NCBI RefSeq assembly: GCF_029407905.1
Contig: NC_073625.1
Span: 169,714,240-169,778,239 of the forward strand
Reading direction: 5' to 3'
Origin: Bubalus kerabau
Taxonomy: Eukaryota; Chordata; Mammalia; Artiodactyla; Bovidae
Length of the DNA: 64,000 bases
Shown: positions 46,261 to 58,441 of the stretch, one piece after another
Numbering within the stretch: position 1 is the stretch's first letter
How the letters are laid out: each line of letters begins with the position of its first letter
The notes under the pieces: model-generated
What the model saw: only the letters and a program-made list of their open reading frames with translations
Told to the model about the DNA's origin: nothing
Databases searched by the model: none
Program-made: the position numbers and the translations under genes

Positions 46261-47389
46261 TTATATTTAACAGCAACTTTGCATGTCAAATTGATTTCAT
46301 TTCACACAACTAGTCTCTCAAATTTTCACACCAAATCTTAAGAATGAAACCTATTTAAGCTTATTTTTATTACTTATGCCTCCTGCCACTACACCAATGT
46401 CTTGTTATCTCTGTCTGTGAACTTCCATGATGATTCTCTATTTACTGTCTCTTGGTATAGGGTTAAGTATTGCTTTCTTTACTCTACTCTAGTAATTTGG
46501 AAAATATAGCTTTAATCAAGTAGTAAAAGTATGTTTTTCACACCTAGAAAATACCAAAACAGCATGCAGATTTTATATTTAGCCACCATTTACTTTTCTT
46601 CTTTCCCAATTTATAAAGGTATATTTGTTATAAGGGTATCTTTGTAATATACACATTATTTTATTATTCTTTGTGACAATTATTTTCCACTTTGAATTCA
46701 ATTGTAAACCACCTATTTTTTTCCCTTAACCCTCAAATGCATTATATTGAATTAACAAATTACAACATTCACTTGCAATGTATCTCTTTTATGTCATTAT
46801 TTTCCTTTCAGTCACTATTACCATGTGTCTCCATAATTACTCCTGTGTATTTGAAATATATTTGGGATGTACAAAATCAGATTAAGAAGGAAGTGTACTT
46901 AAATTGAAAAAAATTTCTTTTTATTTTTAAACTTTTTTACTCAACAGTGTGTTTCAGTTTGACCCCTTTACTTTTCAAGCTCTGTTTTCATCTTCTTTTG
47001 CATTAATTGACTGTATTATAGAATTTCATTGTCTTAGCTCTAGCTCATTGAATGATTATTTAGTGATCAATCAATATTCATCTTTAATTTTATACAATCC
47101 ACTTAGCTTCACTTTACATTCATTATAAATAATGTAATAATATAATTTTTGCTTAAAATAAATATTGAAAAGAACAAAATATTTTTATATTTTCCTTCAT
47201 GTTTACATTGTCCAGAACCTTCATTTCTTAATGAAAATGTGATGTGTCACCTGGTTTTTCCTTTCAGTCTTATAGGCCATCTTCAGCGTATTCAGGACTA
47301 TTTTTTTTATCTGATGAAATCTCAGTATTTTTTTTTTTTTTTCAGTAAAAGTTTTGTTTCTATTTTATTCAGCACTTCCATGGTATAGT
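46261..47389. other. Unassigned AT-rich DNA
   Basis: No gene or recognised repeat. T15 run at about 47328-47342. Confidence 0.45.
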
Positions 47390-47513
47390 CCTAGTCCTTT
47401 ACCCTCCATTGTTTCTGGTGAGATAACAGTGGTCTTTTGAAAAATGTTCCTTTGTATGTAGCATATTCTCTATTTTCAGTTATAGCCTTAGTTTTCATCA
47501 GTTTGAATATGAT
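47390..47513 (-). mobile_element. Ancient L1M, left of a BovB insertion
   Basis: Blocks leading to CAGTTTGAATATGAT resemble old L1M antisense sequence that continues after the BovB at 48915. Confidence 0.5.
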
Positions 47514-48914
47514 CAGATCAGATCAGATCAGTCGCTCAGTCGTGTCCGACACTTTGTGACCCCATGAATCGCAGCATGCCAGGCCTCGCTGTCCATCACC
47601 AACTACCGGAGTTCACTCAGACTCACGTCCATCGAGTCAGTGATGCCATCCAGCCATCTCATCCTCTGTCGTCCCCTTCTCCTCTTGCCCCCAATCCCTC
47701 CCAGCATCAGAGCCTTTTCCAATGAGCCAACTCTTCGCAAGAGGTGGCCAGAGTACTGGAGTTTCAGCTTTAGCATCATTCCTTCCAAAGAAATCCCAGG
47801 GTTGATCTCCTTCAGAATGGACTGGTTGGATCTCCTTGCAGTCCAAGGGACTCTCAAGTGTCTTCTCTAACACCACAGTTCAAAAGCATCAATTCTTCGG
47901 CACTCAGCCTTCTTCACAGTCCAGCTCTCACATCCATACATGACCACAGGAAAAACCATAGCCTTGACTAGATGAAACTTTGTTGGCAAAGTAATGTCTG
48001 TGCTTTTGAATATGCTATCTAGGTTGGTCATAAGTTTCCTTCCAAGGAGTAAACATCTTTTAATTTCATGGCTGCAGTCACCATCTGCAGTGATTTTGCA
48101 GCCCAGAAAAATAAAGTCTGACACTGTTTCCACTGTTTCCCCATCTATTTCCCACGAAGTGATGGGACTGGATGCCATGATCTTCGTTTTCTGAATGTTG
48201 AGCTTTAAGCCAACTTTTTCACTCTCCACTTTCACTTTCATCAAGAGGCTCTTTAGTTCCTCTTCACTTTCTGCCATAAGCGTGGTATCATCTGCATATC
48301 TGAGGTTATTGATATTTCTCCCGGCAATCTTGATTCCAGTTTGTGTTTCTTCCAGTCCAGTGTTTCTCATGATGTACTCTGCATAAGTTAAATAAATAGG
48401 GTGACAATATACAGCCTTGACGTACTCCTTTTCCTATTTGGAATCAGTCTGTTGTTCCATGTCCAGTTCTAACTGTTGCTTCCTGACCTGCATACAAATT
48501 TCTCAAGAGGCAGATCAGGTGGTCTGGTATTCCCATCTCTTTCAGAATTTTCCACAGTTTCTTGTGATCCACACAGTCAAAGGCTTTGGCATAGTCAATA
48601 AAGCAAAAATAGATGTTTTTCTGGAACTCTTTTGCTTTTTCCATGATCTAGCGGTTGTTGGCAATTTGATCTCTCGTTCCTCTGCCTTTTCTAAAACCAG
48701 CTTGAACATCAGGAAGTTCATGGTTCACATATTGCTGAAGCCTGGCTTGGAGAATTTAAAGCATTACTTTGCTAGTGTGTGAGATGAGTGCAATTGTGCG
48801 GTAGTTTGAGCATTCTTTGGCATTGCCTTTCTTTGGGATTGGAATGAAAACTGACCTTTTCCAGTCCTGTGGCCACTGCTGAGTTTTCCAAATTTTCTGG
48901 CATATGAGTGCATA
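47514..48914 (-). mobile_element. BovB LINE nested in L1M, clean target duplication
   Basis: 1.4-kb minus-strand BovB with AGATCAGATCAG-type tail. Perfect 11-bp duplication TTGAATATGAT (47503-47513, 48915-48925). Low divergence, with the RT box YADD intact at 48287-48298. Confidence 0.96.
47603..48644 (-). pseudogene. BovB reverse transcriptase, 5'-truncated
   Basis: Minus-strand frames 48444-48644 (motif A FIDYAKAFD), 47867-48370 (catalytic YADD) and 47603-47857 (C-terminus) cover most of the RT domain. Breaks near 48440 and 47870 interrupt the frame and the endonuclease is absent, so it is not autonomous. Confidence 0.85.
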
Positions 48915-49800
48915 TTGAATATGATACATGTGGATATAGTTTTCTTTGTATTGTTCTTGTATGCAGGCATAGTGATCTACAGAGGTCTTTAAGCCTTTTT
49001 CTTTCACAAAATATTGAGTGTTTTAAACCTGACTCATTATCTTTTACTTCCTTCCCCATCTCCAATCTCATGCATGATTTTAGACTTATCTCACAGGTAT
49101 CTGAGGCTTTGTACATTGTTTTTAATTTTTTTTTTTAATCTCTCATCTCACAGTTGACAGTTTCTATTGGTTTCTCTTCACAGTTTCTGACTCTTTATTT
49201 TGGAATGTCTAATCCTCTATTAAGCTCTTTCAGTGATTAATATTTTTCCTTTTTACATTTCAGATATTGTACTCTTCAACTCTAAAATTTACACTTGGCA
49301 TTTCTTGCAGTTTTATTTCTCTGGTAAATTTCCTCTTTCTTAAATCAATTATGAACACAATTTCATTTATATCCTTGAATGTATTTCTAATAACTGCTTT
49401 AAAAACACTGTCTTCATATCCAACATCAGAATGATCTTAGGGCTGGTTTCAGCAGACTGCCATTTGTCTTTACTGTCAATCACATTCTCCTGTTTGTTTG
49501 TATTCCTAGATAGTTTGAATTAGATCTTTAACATTATATATGATTCATTGTAGAGATCTTGGATTCATATTTAACTATATTCATCCCAAGAAAATGAGTC
49601 TTTTTTATTTTAGTAGTCAGTTAACATGGATTAATTTAAATTGCAAACTCTGAGTCTCAGTTCATTACTTTCAGCCTTAGCTGAGCTACTGCAACTTTTC
49701 CATATTCACTCTTGGTGAAGTGTCAGACATGATTTCAAGCATTTTGTAAGCAGAATATAGGACTTTTTCTCTATGATTTTCTCATAGGTGGGATTTCCTA
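48915..49800 (-). mobile_element. Ancient L1M, continuation
   Basis: Resumes after the BovB: TCTCACAGGTATCTGAGGCT (49090-49109), then CAACTCTAAAATTTACACTT, AATAACTGCTTTAAAAACAC and GACTGCCATTTGTCTTTACT, in the order of old L1M antisense sequence. Confidence 0.65.
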
Positions 49801-49820
49801 CTTCCCTTTACAGTTGATAT

Positions 49821-50116
49821 AGACCAGTCAATCCCAAAGGATATCAATCCTGAATATTCATTGGAAGAATTGATGTGAAGCTGAAGCTCCAATACTTTGG
49901 CCACCTGATATGAATAGGTAAAGGCCCTGATGCTGAGAAAGATTGAGGGCAAGAGGAGGAAGGGATGACAGAGGATGTGATGGTTGGAGAGAATCACCAA
50001 CCCAATGGACATGACTTTGAGCAAACTCTGGGAGATAGTGAAGGACAGGGAAGCCTAGCATGTTGCAGTTCATGGGGTCACAAAGAGTTGGGAACTATTT
50101 AGTGACTGAATAACAA
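49821..50116 (+). mobile_element. Old BovB 3' fragment in L1M
   Basis: ~300 bp of the BovB 3' end with several deletions, ending GACTGAATAACAAC (older 3' end form). The surrounding sequence appears to remain L1M-like. Confidence 0.83.
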
Positions 50117-51160
50117 CTGGTTCTTTAAGCTAGTAAAACTGCAGGTGTTCACCACATGATTTTGCCACTTTCATCTGCCCTCAAACCAAAGAATGGGAAA
50201 CTTACACAGTGCTCCAGTCTCCTTCCAGTGTCAATCCCCTCTGCTAGCTATCTTTCACTTTCTAGTTACTTCAGATAGATTTTTTCCCCCCTAGAGTTTG
50301 CAGTTGTTGATGCTGGGATGGTTGGTTGATAAGAATTACCCACTCATTGCTGGAGATGGAACTTGTTGATTTACCTTCCTGTATTTTGGGAATCTGTCCA
50401 AATTGTTGTATGTGCATTTAATATTTTCCTTTTAAGCTCTGAATAGTGTTTCATAGCACATATTTGCTATTATTTATTTTTTCTTCTAGGATTGAACACT
50501 TGTAATTTTTGCAATTTTTTGGTCTATAGTTTTTCTAAAAATATATTTATATTTCTCTATAATCATTAGGAAATATATTTTATATTATTTATATATATAC
50601 ATAAATAATATATGAATTTGAACAACTGGAAAATAGTTACTAGATTATATATATTTCACTAAATATGTCCAGATTGTTTTCAGGAACATACAGTAATTTT
50701 ATACTATCAACATCAGTACTAAAAATCCTCAATTATCAAAATCATTATTATGTTTCTGATTTTTGCTCATCTTCTGGTTGTACAGTGTTAACACTGTTGT
50801 AATTTGCATTTTCCATTTGTGTTTAATTTTGAAAATCTCTTGAATATATGTTATTCATTAAATTTGGCTTTTTTATGAATTGTCTCTTTGTACATTTGCA
50901 CACTTGTAATTAGGTTTCCTGTTTTTTTGTTTCTGTTGTTATTGTTGACTTTCAAGAGTTCTCTCTTGGTAACTACATGATATTTTCTTTTGACCTGTCA
51001 TCTCTCTGAGAGCTATGTCAATGGTGTCCTTTACTGAAAATACTTTTTTTTTTTTAATTTTGAAGGTTTAATGTACTCTTTTTAAATTTTTTTTTACTTT
51101 AGAAGTTTTATTTAAGAAAGGTGTCTCCTGTTCCATCACACACATATGCACACATTCAGC
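50117..51160 (-). mobile_element. Probable ancient L1M remnants
   Basis: The right half (50680-51160) carries old L1 antisense blocks (GTTGTAATTTGCATTTTCC, TTATGAATTGTCTCTTTGTA, GTCAATGGTGTCCTTTACTG). The left half is less certain and includes AT-rich runs near 50590. Confidence 0.5.
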
Positions 51161-51414
51161 ACTATTTAAAATTCAACATTTCGGTCTTTAAAACTTTTGA
51201 AATTAAAATTTGAATGTAATACATTATTATTGATCATGATTTTTTTTTCTCAGCTTTATAAGACTCTCTATATATTGGAATTATTGCTTAGCTCTCTATT
51301 CTTTAGTAACAAACCAAGGATTCTCATATGGAGATGTTCTGCATTTCTACAGCATGTTTCAATGTCTAGAATAAAACATCTCTTTAAAAAGCAGTTGACT
51401 ACATTGGTGTATAT

Positions 51415-51628
51415 GTGTGTGTGTGCTTAGTTTCTCAGCCATATCTGACTCTTTCCAATCCCATGGATATAGCCCACCAGGTTCCTATATCCATGGGATT
51501 CTCCAGGCAAGAATACAGAAGTGGGTAGCCTATTCCTTCTCCAGGGTATCTTTCCGATCCAGGAATCGAACATGGATCTCCTGTATTGCAGGCAGATTCT
51601 TTACTAGTTGGCTATCAGGGAAGCCCAT
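51415..51628 (-). mobile_element. Bov-tA SINE
   Basis: Complete minus-strand Bov-tA with perfect 12-bp duplication ATTGGTGTATAT (51403-51414, 51629-51640). Confidence 0.94.
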
Positions 51629-51658
51629 ATTGGTGTATATTACTCCATAAATTACAGA

Positions 51659-52443
51659 TGTGGTCCACTGGAGAAGGGAATGGCAAACCACTTCAGTATT
51701 CTTGCCTTGAGAACCCCATGAACAGTATGAAAAGGCAAAATGATAGGATATTGAAAGAGGAACTCCCCACGTCAGTAGGTGCCCAATATGCTACTGGAGA
51801 TCAGTGGAGAAATAACTCCAGAAAGAATGAAGGGATGGAGCCAAAGCAAAAACAATACCCAATTGTGGATGTGACTGGTGATAGAAGCAAGGTCTGATGC
51901 TGTCAAGAGCAATATTGCATAGGAACCTGGAATGTCAGATCCATGAATCAAGGCAAATTGAAAGTGGTCAAACAAGAGATGGCAAGAGTGAACATCAACA
52001 TTCTAGGGATCAGTGAAGTAAAATGGACTGGAATGGGTGAATTTAACTCAGATGTCCATTATATCTACTGCTGGGGGCAGGAATCCCTTAGAAGAAACAG
52101 AGTAGCCATCATGGTCAACAAAAAAGTCTGAAATGCAGTACTTGGATGCAATCTCAAAAATGACAGAATGATCTCTGTTCATTTCCAAGGCAAACCATTC
52201 AATATCACAGTAATCCAAGCCTATGCCCCAACCAGTAACGCTGAAGAAGCTGAAGTTGAATGGTTCTATGAAGACCTACAAGACCTTTTAGAACTAACAC
52301 CCCAAAAAAGATGTCCTTTTCATTATAGGGGACTGGAATGCAAAAGTAGGAAGTCAAGAAACACCTGGAGTAACAGACAAATTTGGCCTTGGTGTACGTA
52401 ATGAAGCAGGGCATAATAGAGTTTTGCCAAGAAAATGCACTGG
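51659..52443 (+). mobile_element. BovB 5' fragment lacking its 3' half
   Basis: Plus-strand BovB from the 5' UTR (including the Bov-A-like stretch 51661-51730) to the middle of the endonuclease, then an abrupt end at GCACTGGT. It has no RT region and no tail. The right neighbour is an L1 relic, so the 3' part was presumably lost by deletion or rearrangement. Confidence 0.9.
51730..52401 (+). pseudogene. BovB endonuclease N-terminal remnant
   Basis: Frames at 51586-51897, 51943-52131 (ILGISEVKWTGMG, containing the conserved APE-type Glu) and 52168-52401 (QAYAPTSNAEE, then a broken GDWNAKVG-type segment at about 52326) represent the start of the RTE protein. Stop codons and shifts separate them. 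Confidence 0.82.
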
Positions 52444-52469
52444 TGAAAGCTATAAGCAATATAAATTAA

Positions 52470-52755
52470 TCACATAGACTATTGTTGAAAGCACTGTGGA
52501 GGGTTCTCAGAAACTAAAAATAAGACTACCATATGACCTCAGCGTTTTCACTCCTGAGTATATATTAAAAAAAAAAAAAAATCAAAAATGCTAATCCAAA
52601 AGATACATGCACCCAATGTTCATAGCCTCATTGTTTACAATAGCTAAGATGTGGAAGCCACTTAAGTGTCTGTTAACAGATGAATGGCTAAAGAAGATGT
52701 GGTTTCCCATTGTAATATGCCATTGTATGTGGTACATGATATCAATCATAATACC
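52470..52755 (+). mobile_element. L1 ORF2 3' end fragment
   Basis: GAAAGCACTGTGGAGGGTTC (52489-52508), AGATACATGCACCCAATGTT and ATGAATGGCTAAAGAAGATG are hallmark L1 ORF2 C-terminal sequences. An A-run at about 52568 and shifts disrupt the frame. Confidence 0.85.
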
Positions 52756-52756
52756 A

Positions 52757-53225
52757 AGAAGGATCCTGTAGGTTTCCTGGCCACAAAAGCCTTTCTGTGT
52801 TTCCCATTTATTTGATTACAAGAAATAGATTTCATTCAGCCTCCCTGCCCTCCCCTGAATACAATAGACAGGTTTAATCAGTTGTTAATTAGGCAAGAGG
52901 AGATTGGATACAAGGGAGGAACTTTCAAGAAAAATGATAGTACAGCCTTGGGAAATGCCCTGATTTCCCATCAAGGGATTAACACAACATCTCTGAGCTA
53001 TTTTACAGTGAAACAGTTCTACACTGTTTTACACGGAAACCCACACCAGGTGGGAGAAGTTAACAGTATGCTGCCCACAAGCACATAGATACCAGATTGG
53101 TTGAAACCAGAAGGTTTATGATGCTGACTCCCACTTACCTCACCAACAACCAGTTAGAAGAATGTGCATGAGTTGATTAGGCCCTCTTTGAATGATTGCT
53201 GTTAAACTTCTCACTACCCCTTCCA
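52757..53225 (+). mobile_element. Probable class I-type ERV LTR fragment
   Basis: Segments such as CACATAGATACCAGATTGGT, GACTCCCACTTACCTCACCA and AGAAGAATGTGCATGAG resemble U3 sequence of gammaretrovirus-like LTRs. No TATA/poly(A) region or internal genes follow; a Bov-tA replaces the rest. The classification is from memory. Confidence 0.45.
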
Positions 53226-53226
53226 G

Positions 53227-53453
53227 GCTGTGAAAGTTGTTCAGTCATTTCCAACTCTTTGTGACCCCATGGACTATACAGTCCATGGAATTCTCTAGGC
53301 CAGAATACTGGAGTAGGTAGCCTTTCCATTCTCCAGGTGGTCTCCAGGTCACCCACATTGCAGGAGAATTCTTTACCAGCTGAGCCAAAGGGAAGCCCAC
53401 GAATACTGGAATGGGTACCTTCTCCAATGTATCTTCCTGACCCAGGATATATT
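53227..53453 (-). mobile_element. Bov-tA SINE with two tRNA-derived heads
   Basis: Minus strand. A full Bov-tA (head ending GGGAAGCCC near 53399) is followed by a second partial head (53400-53453). Compare 23199-23505 and 54559-54867. No target duplication was seen here. Confidence 0.8.
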
Positions 53454-54150
53454 TTAAAACACAAGAAATATTAGCCACTATTCTATAATAGCTATAAGTG
53501 GAGTATAGCCTTTAAAAATTGTGAATCACAATTTTTAAAATGTGCAATTTCCATAATATTGTATATCTGTGACACTTTCATAAAAATAAATGAAAGATAA
53601 ATGAATCACATAGAATATTTTGTTTGCACTCTTCAGTTGTAATCTCAGAATTTAATATCCACAGTAACACAGACGATATAACAAAATTGCTATCCATAAT
53701 CAGAAAGATAATAGGTGACTTTCATAATTCCTCTTCAGTCAAAAAGAAATTTATGACGTACAAGGGAAATTGGAACTGTGTTTTCATACACTCAGAGAAA
53801 ACATTAACACAATTTGGAACTTAAGATAATATGTAATATAAATGTTGTTTGAACAAAAGAAAAACTTAACATCACTTGTTATCTATACTAATACACACCT
53901 ACTTTATAGACATTACTAACAATTACAGCTGTTTGTAGAGAAAGTAGTCAAAAGTCAAGGTTAAAGAATGTATTTTTAAAGAAATTCTATGAGGTTCCAA
54001 GGACATTCAGAAATATTAGAAAATAGGTATATATATATATATATATAAATACATAAACACATTTTATCTCAAATATTTGTTGGTACAAACACATATATAT
54101 TCATGTATACATATACATGATTATTATGAGATATTTAATATATCTGTGTG
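53454..54150. other. Unassigned DNA with (TA)n
   Basis: Contains a (TA)n microsatellite at 54027-54047; otherwise nothing recognised. Confidence 0.5.
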
Positions 54151-54157
54151 TATAAAT

Positions 54158-54360
54158 GTTGTTGTTTAGTTGCTAAGTCATGTGTGATTCTTTTGTGACT
54201 ACTTTCAGGCTCCTCTGTCTGTGGGATTTCCCAGTCAAGAACGCTGGAGTGGGTTGCCATTTCCTTCTCCAGGGGATCTTCCAGACCCAGGGATTGAACT
54301 CTCATCTCCTGCATCAGCAGGTGGAGTTTTTACCACTGAGTCACCTGGGAAACCCATGTA
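54158..54360 (-). mobile_element. Bov-tA SINE
   Basis: Minus-strand Bov-tA. Short duplication TATAAAT (54151-54157, 54361-54367), although the flanks are TA-rich, so this could be partly chance. Confidence 0.88.
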
Positions 54361-54558
54361 TATAAATATATATATACAAAAGCATACACACACTATCAGT
54401 GAGAACGATAATCTTAAAACTGCTTTGCAAAATATTTATATAAACTATCCTCTTAAAGCATATCTGTTTGTTATTTTAGTGATACATGTCACTCTTATTG
54501 AAATATACATTTTTGGTTTCTATATCTGATTTATTAATACCATCCTTTGAGGCAATTT

Positions 54559-54867
54559 GGGCTTCTCTGATAGCTCAGTTGGTAAAGAATCCACTTGCAA
54601 TGCAGGAGAACCTGGTTTGATTCCCGGGTGGGGAAGATCTGCTGGAGAAGGGATAGGCTACCCACTTCAGTTTTCTTGGGCTTCCCTGGTGGTTCAGCTG
54701 GTAAAGAATCCACCTGCAATGCAGGAGACCTGGGTTTGATCCCTGGGTTGGGAAGATTCCCTGGAGAAGGAAAAGACTACCCACTCCAGTATTCTGGCCT
54801 GGAGAATTCCATGGACTGTATAGTCCCTGGAGTTACAAAGAGTTGGACATGACTGAGAGACTTCCAC
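54559..54867 (+). mobile_element. Bov-tA SINE with two tRNA-derived heads
   Basis: Head 1 (54559-54669; A-box-like TAGCTCAGTTGG at 54571-54582, B-box-like GGTTTGATTCC at 54614-54624), head 2 (54670-54780), then the Bov-A body. A 13-bp duplication with one mismatch, TTTGAGGCAATTT / TTTGAGACAATTT (54546-54558, 54868-54880), encloses the unit, showing one integration event. Confidence 0.92.
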
Positions 54868-55039
54868 TTTGAGACAATTTAGTTCTACATCCTTTCCTAT
54901 GTGTATTTATTTTAATATTAGACATATTTTCATTTTTTTACCTACCACATCAGTTGAGTTATTTTCTGTAGCATTTACTATAATGAGCATGTATATTTAA
55001 TTTTTAACACGTTTAAGTTCCACTTTTCTAAGTAAAAAA

Positions 55040-55606
55040 AAATTTTTTATTTTTTTAAGTCTTTTTTTATTATTTTTTTTACTTTACAGTATTGTATTGG
55101 TTTTGCCATACATCAACATGCATCCGCCATGGGTGTACATATGTTCCCCATCCTGAACCCCTCTCCCACCATACCATCCCTCTGGGTCATCCCGATGCAC
55201 CAGCCCCAAGCTTCCTGTATCCTGCATTGAACCTGGACTGGCAATTCATTTCTTATATGATATTATACATGTTTTAATGCCATTCTCCCAAATCATCTGC
55301 CCCCTCCCTCTCCCACAGAGTTCAAAAGACTGCTCTATACATCTGTGTCTCTTTTGCTGTCTCTCATACAGGGTTGTCATTACCATCTTTCTAAATTCCA
55401 TATATATGCGTTAGTATACTGTATTGGTGTTTTTCTTTCTGGCTTACTTCACTCTGTATAATAGACTCCAGTTTCATCCACCTCATTAGAACTGATTCAA
55501 ATGTATTCTTTTTAATGGCTGAGTAATACTCCACTGTGTATATGTACCACAGCTTTCTTATCCATTCATCTGCTGATGGACAGCTAGGTTGCTTCCATGT
55601 ACAGAG
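55040..55606 (-). mobile_element. Bovine L1 3' UTR, comparatively young
   Basis: T-rich left end (its A tail on the minus strand), then TATTGGTTTTGCCATACATC (55095-55114), TCCCTCTCCCACAGAGTTCA and TGGCTGAGTAATACTCCACT. 5'-truncated and non-coding. Confidence 0.87.
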
Positions 55607-55700
55607 GTATAGCCAATTAACAATGTTGTGACAGTTTTAGGTGAACAGCAAAGGGACTCAACCATACATATACATGTATCCATTAACATGTATATATTTA
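55607..55700 (-). mobile_element. Older L1 3' UTR fragment
   Basis: ATTAACAATGTTGTGACAGT and GGTGAACAGCAAAGGGACTC match the same L1 3' end type as 63673-63935. The younger L1 at its left appears inserted into its 3' end. Confidence 0.65.
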
Positions 55701-58184
55701 ATTTTTGTATTTATAGATATACTACTATATCTTTATTTGCCAGTTGGTGTTTTGAAAATAAAATTCATGTTACTGTCAGATATATGGATGCTTATTTATT
55801 ATTTATTTTCTATTAACTGTTGGATAATTAATTTTTTTTTCTTTATTCATTAACTTTTTTCTTTTCAGGGGTAACAGAAATAAAAAACAAAACATTTTTT
55901 AGTCAATGTAATTATTGCTGTCAATCATCAACTTCAAATCAACCAAATGTATGATTTACATACTACAACATGTATTATTTTCGTTAGTTTTTTTTATTTC
56001 TTTATTTCATTTATTATTTATTTATTTATTTTACTTTACCCCAGTCATTAATATCACCTTAGTTAAATAATAGAATATCATTAGATTAGTTGAATCTCAG
56101 TAGATGGAGCCTCAATAGCTTTTCTTTATCCTCACCTTTCAATTGTTAAAACACAATGAATCCTTATCAACCAGAATTATGACTAGAATCTTCAGATATG
56201 CATATTCCATTTTAGTACTAATTTCAGTATTTTTTCCCTTCCCCAAAGCAAAGTAATCACAAACTTCTCTGAGAAACTAACCTCACGAACAAATCTATTT
56301 TGTCATCATAAAAAATAGCTGAATTCATAACTAATCATGATGACCTACTTAGTTTTGCCAAACACACTCATTTAAGGTGAGAACTCAGCCTCTGTGGGCA
56401 CGTAAGCATTTCCGCTGGCTCTGTATAAGACATGAATCTTCATATACTGAAAAGACAGCATTCTGTTTACTGTAAAATTCCAAAGAAATTTTTCTGAACT
56501 TCTCCAATAAAAAAAACATAAAATATTAGGGGCTTTTGCTTTTTTTAAAAAGACCTATTTATTAGGAAGCAAATTAGGATATAGGCTTTCATTCCTGCTT
56601 TAAATTAAAGGGATAATTAACATAATATTTGAAAAGTCCTCAAAATAATATTTTCAGTAACTATGTGGTATACAATATAAGTTATATGAATGAATCTTTA
56701 TTTCTAGATCTTACTATCACTTTTTAAATTATTTCCATTTTTAGTATCATTTTATTATCATTAAGTGATCACTTAGTATCATTTTTTTCTATCAAAACCA
56801 TGTAACTTGAATACAAAAAAAAACTTATTTACTGTGTTTTGAGTTTGTAAGTGTTTTTACACAGAGACCATGACATTGGTCTTCTTTTTTCAATCTATTA
56901 ACTTCAAGTAATATACAATATCTAGGGAAATCTAAAAAGAGTAATCTAATTTTTAAAATAAATATCTACTAAGTAAAAATGATGGAATTTGGTTTGCATA
57001 GTAATATCCAACAAAATGCCTTTATAATATAAACACTCATATTACATAAATACTTATATAAATAATTTGACTTTGACATTGGACTCTTCATCATTTCATG
57101 AATTCCCACAAAATATTAGGTCAATATATCATAGTTCAATATGATCATTTCAAGTGAGTATCATCGAAAAATGGAACTCAAAATAGTTCTTTTGGAAAAG
57201 GAAGTAACCTGACAGATTTCCTTTTAGGCGTGTAGATGGAGCCTAGACTATTTTCCTTCTGTCAAGAGGGACAAATTATCTGTATTCTATTTACCTTAAA
57301 TTGATACTGTAATACATCATATTGTACATTACAGCTGCACAAGACAGGTTGAAGGCAGGCTTGAGAGTCAATATACAAGGAAGGAGGAGATGCACAGTGA
57401 AGGGAAGAGACAGACATGATTGTTTTGTTCTTTAAAATCACACATAAAAGTCTCTTGTGGCATAAGGATCAGAGTAAACATCACTCTTCTTACCTTGATG
57501 GAGCAGTTATGTTTTTTCTCATAAAAAAAAATATTTCCTTTAATTTCCACTTCAGTCTTGTGTGGTAAAATGATACACAGTATGTAATTTACTTTGCAAC
57601 ACATTTACATTCTGAGTACAAGCGTGCTTGGCTTACAAGATCCTGTTTTCCTGAATACTGAAAACATGTACTAAGAGGCTCATCTGCTACTGGAGAAAGA
57701 GATTTAATTTCAAAATATTCAAGGAAGTTCTTTCAAGCTAACTTCTACAGATTTTATCTTGAAGGTTTGGGGACTTTTTCAATGCAGCAACAGCTTAGAT
57801 AACATAAAGATAAAATTGTATTTTTTAATTCATTCAGAAAATCATGTTTTGGTCAAATTTTAAGGGATGAATCATCTAATCCATGTTCCTGCCTCCAAGT
57901 GAGAGGATGCTATGACTAGCCATGTTTCAGATCATTATAGAAACATATGCATAAAAAGATTCCATGTATATAGGCATTTGAGTGAGAAGAGGTTTGTTTA
58001 ATGGGTTCCAGAGAGCCCAACTAGAGTTCTGAAAACTTATAAAAAAGGAACTGGATTTTTGAAGACAGAACAGAGCTCTTTTCTTTTTTTTTAAAACACG
58101 AGTTCCAGAGCATTAAAAACAAACAGTAAACATTAACAGTGATCATGGTGCCTAGGTTAACTTGTAAATTTCACACTTTTGAAC
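55701..58184. other. Unassigned AT-rich DNA
   Basis: About 2.5 kb with no recognised exon or repeat apart from a (TTTA)n tract at 56010-56034. The 78-codon minus-strand frame at 57368-57604 has no recognisable motif. Confidence 0.45.
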
Positions 58185-58389
58185 AGTGTGTTAGTCACAC
58201 AGTCGTGTCTGACTCTGCAATCCCATGGACTGTAGCCCTCCAAGCACCTCTGTTCATGGATTTCTCTAGGCAAGAACACTGGAGTGGGTTTCCAGTTCCT
58301 TCTCCAGGAGATTTTCCCAACCCAGGGATTGAACCAGGGTCTCCTTCATTGCAGGCAGATTCCTTACCATCTGAGCCACAAGAGAAGCC
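58185..58389 (-). mobile_element. Bov-tA SINE
   Basis: Minus-strand Bov-tA from GTGTGTTAGTCACACAGTCG to the head end AGAGAAGCCC. CTTTTG occurs on both sides as a weak candidate duplication. Confidence 0.87.
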
Positions 58390-58441
58390 CTTTTGCATAG
58401 TAATTAAGATAATTTACTAATTTGCATACTATTACAGCCAT

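Noticed and set aside
54559..54780. Functional tRNA genes in the Bov-tA heads
   Set aside because: A- and B-box-like strings are present, but they belong to SINE heads without a full cloverleaf; none looks like a working tRNA.
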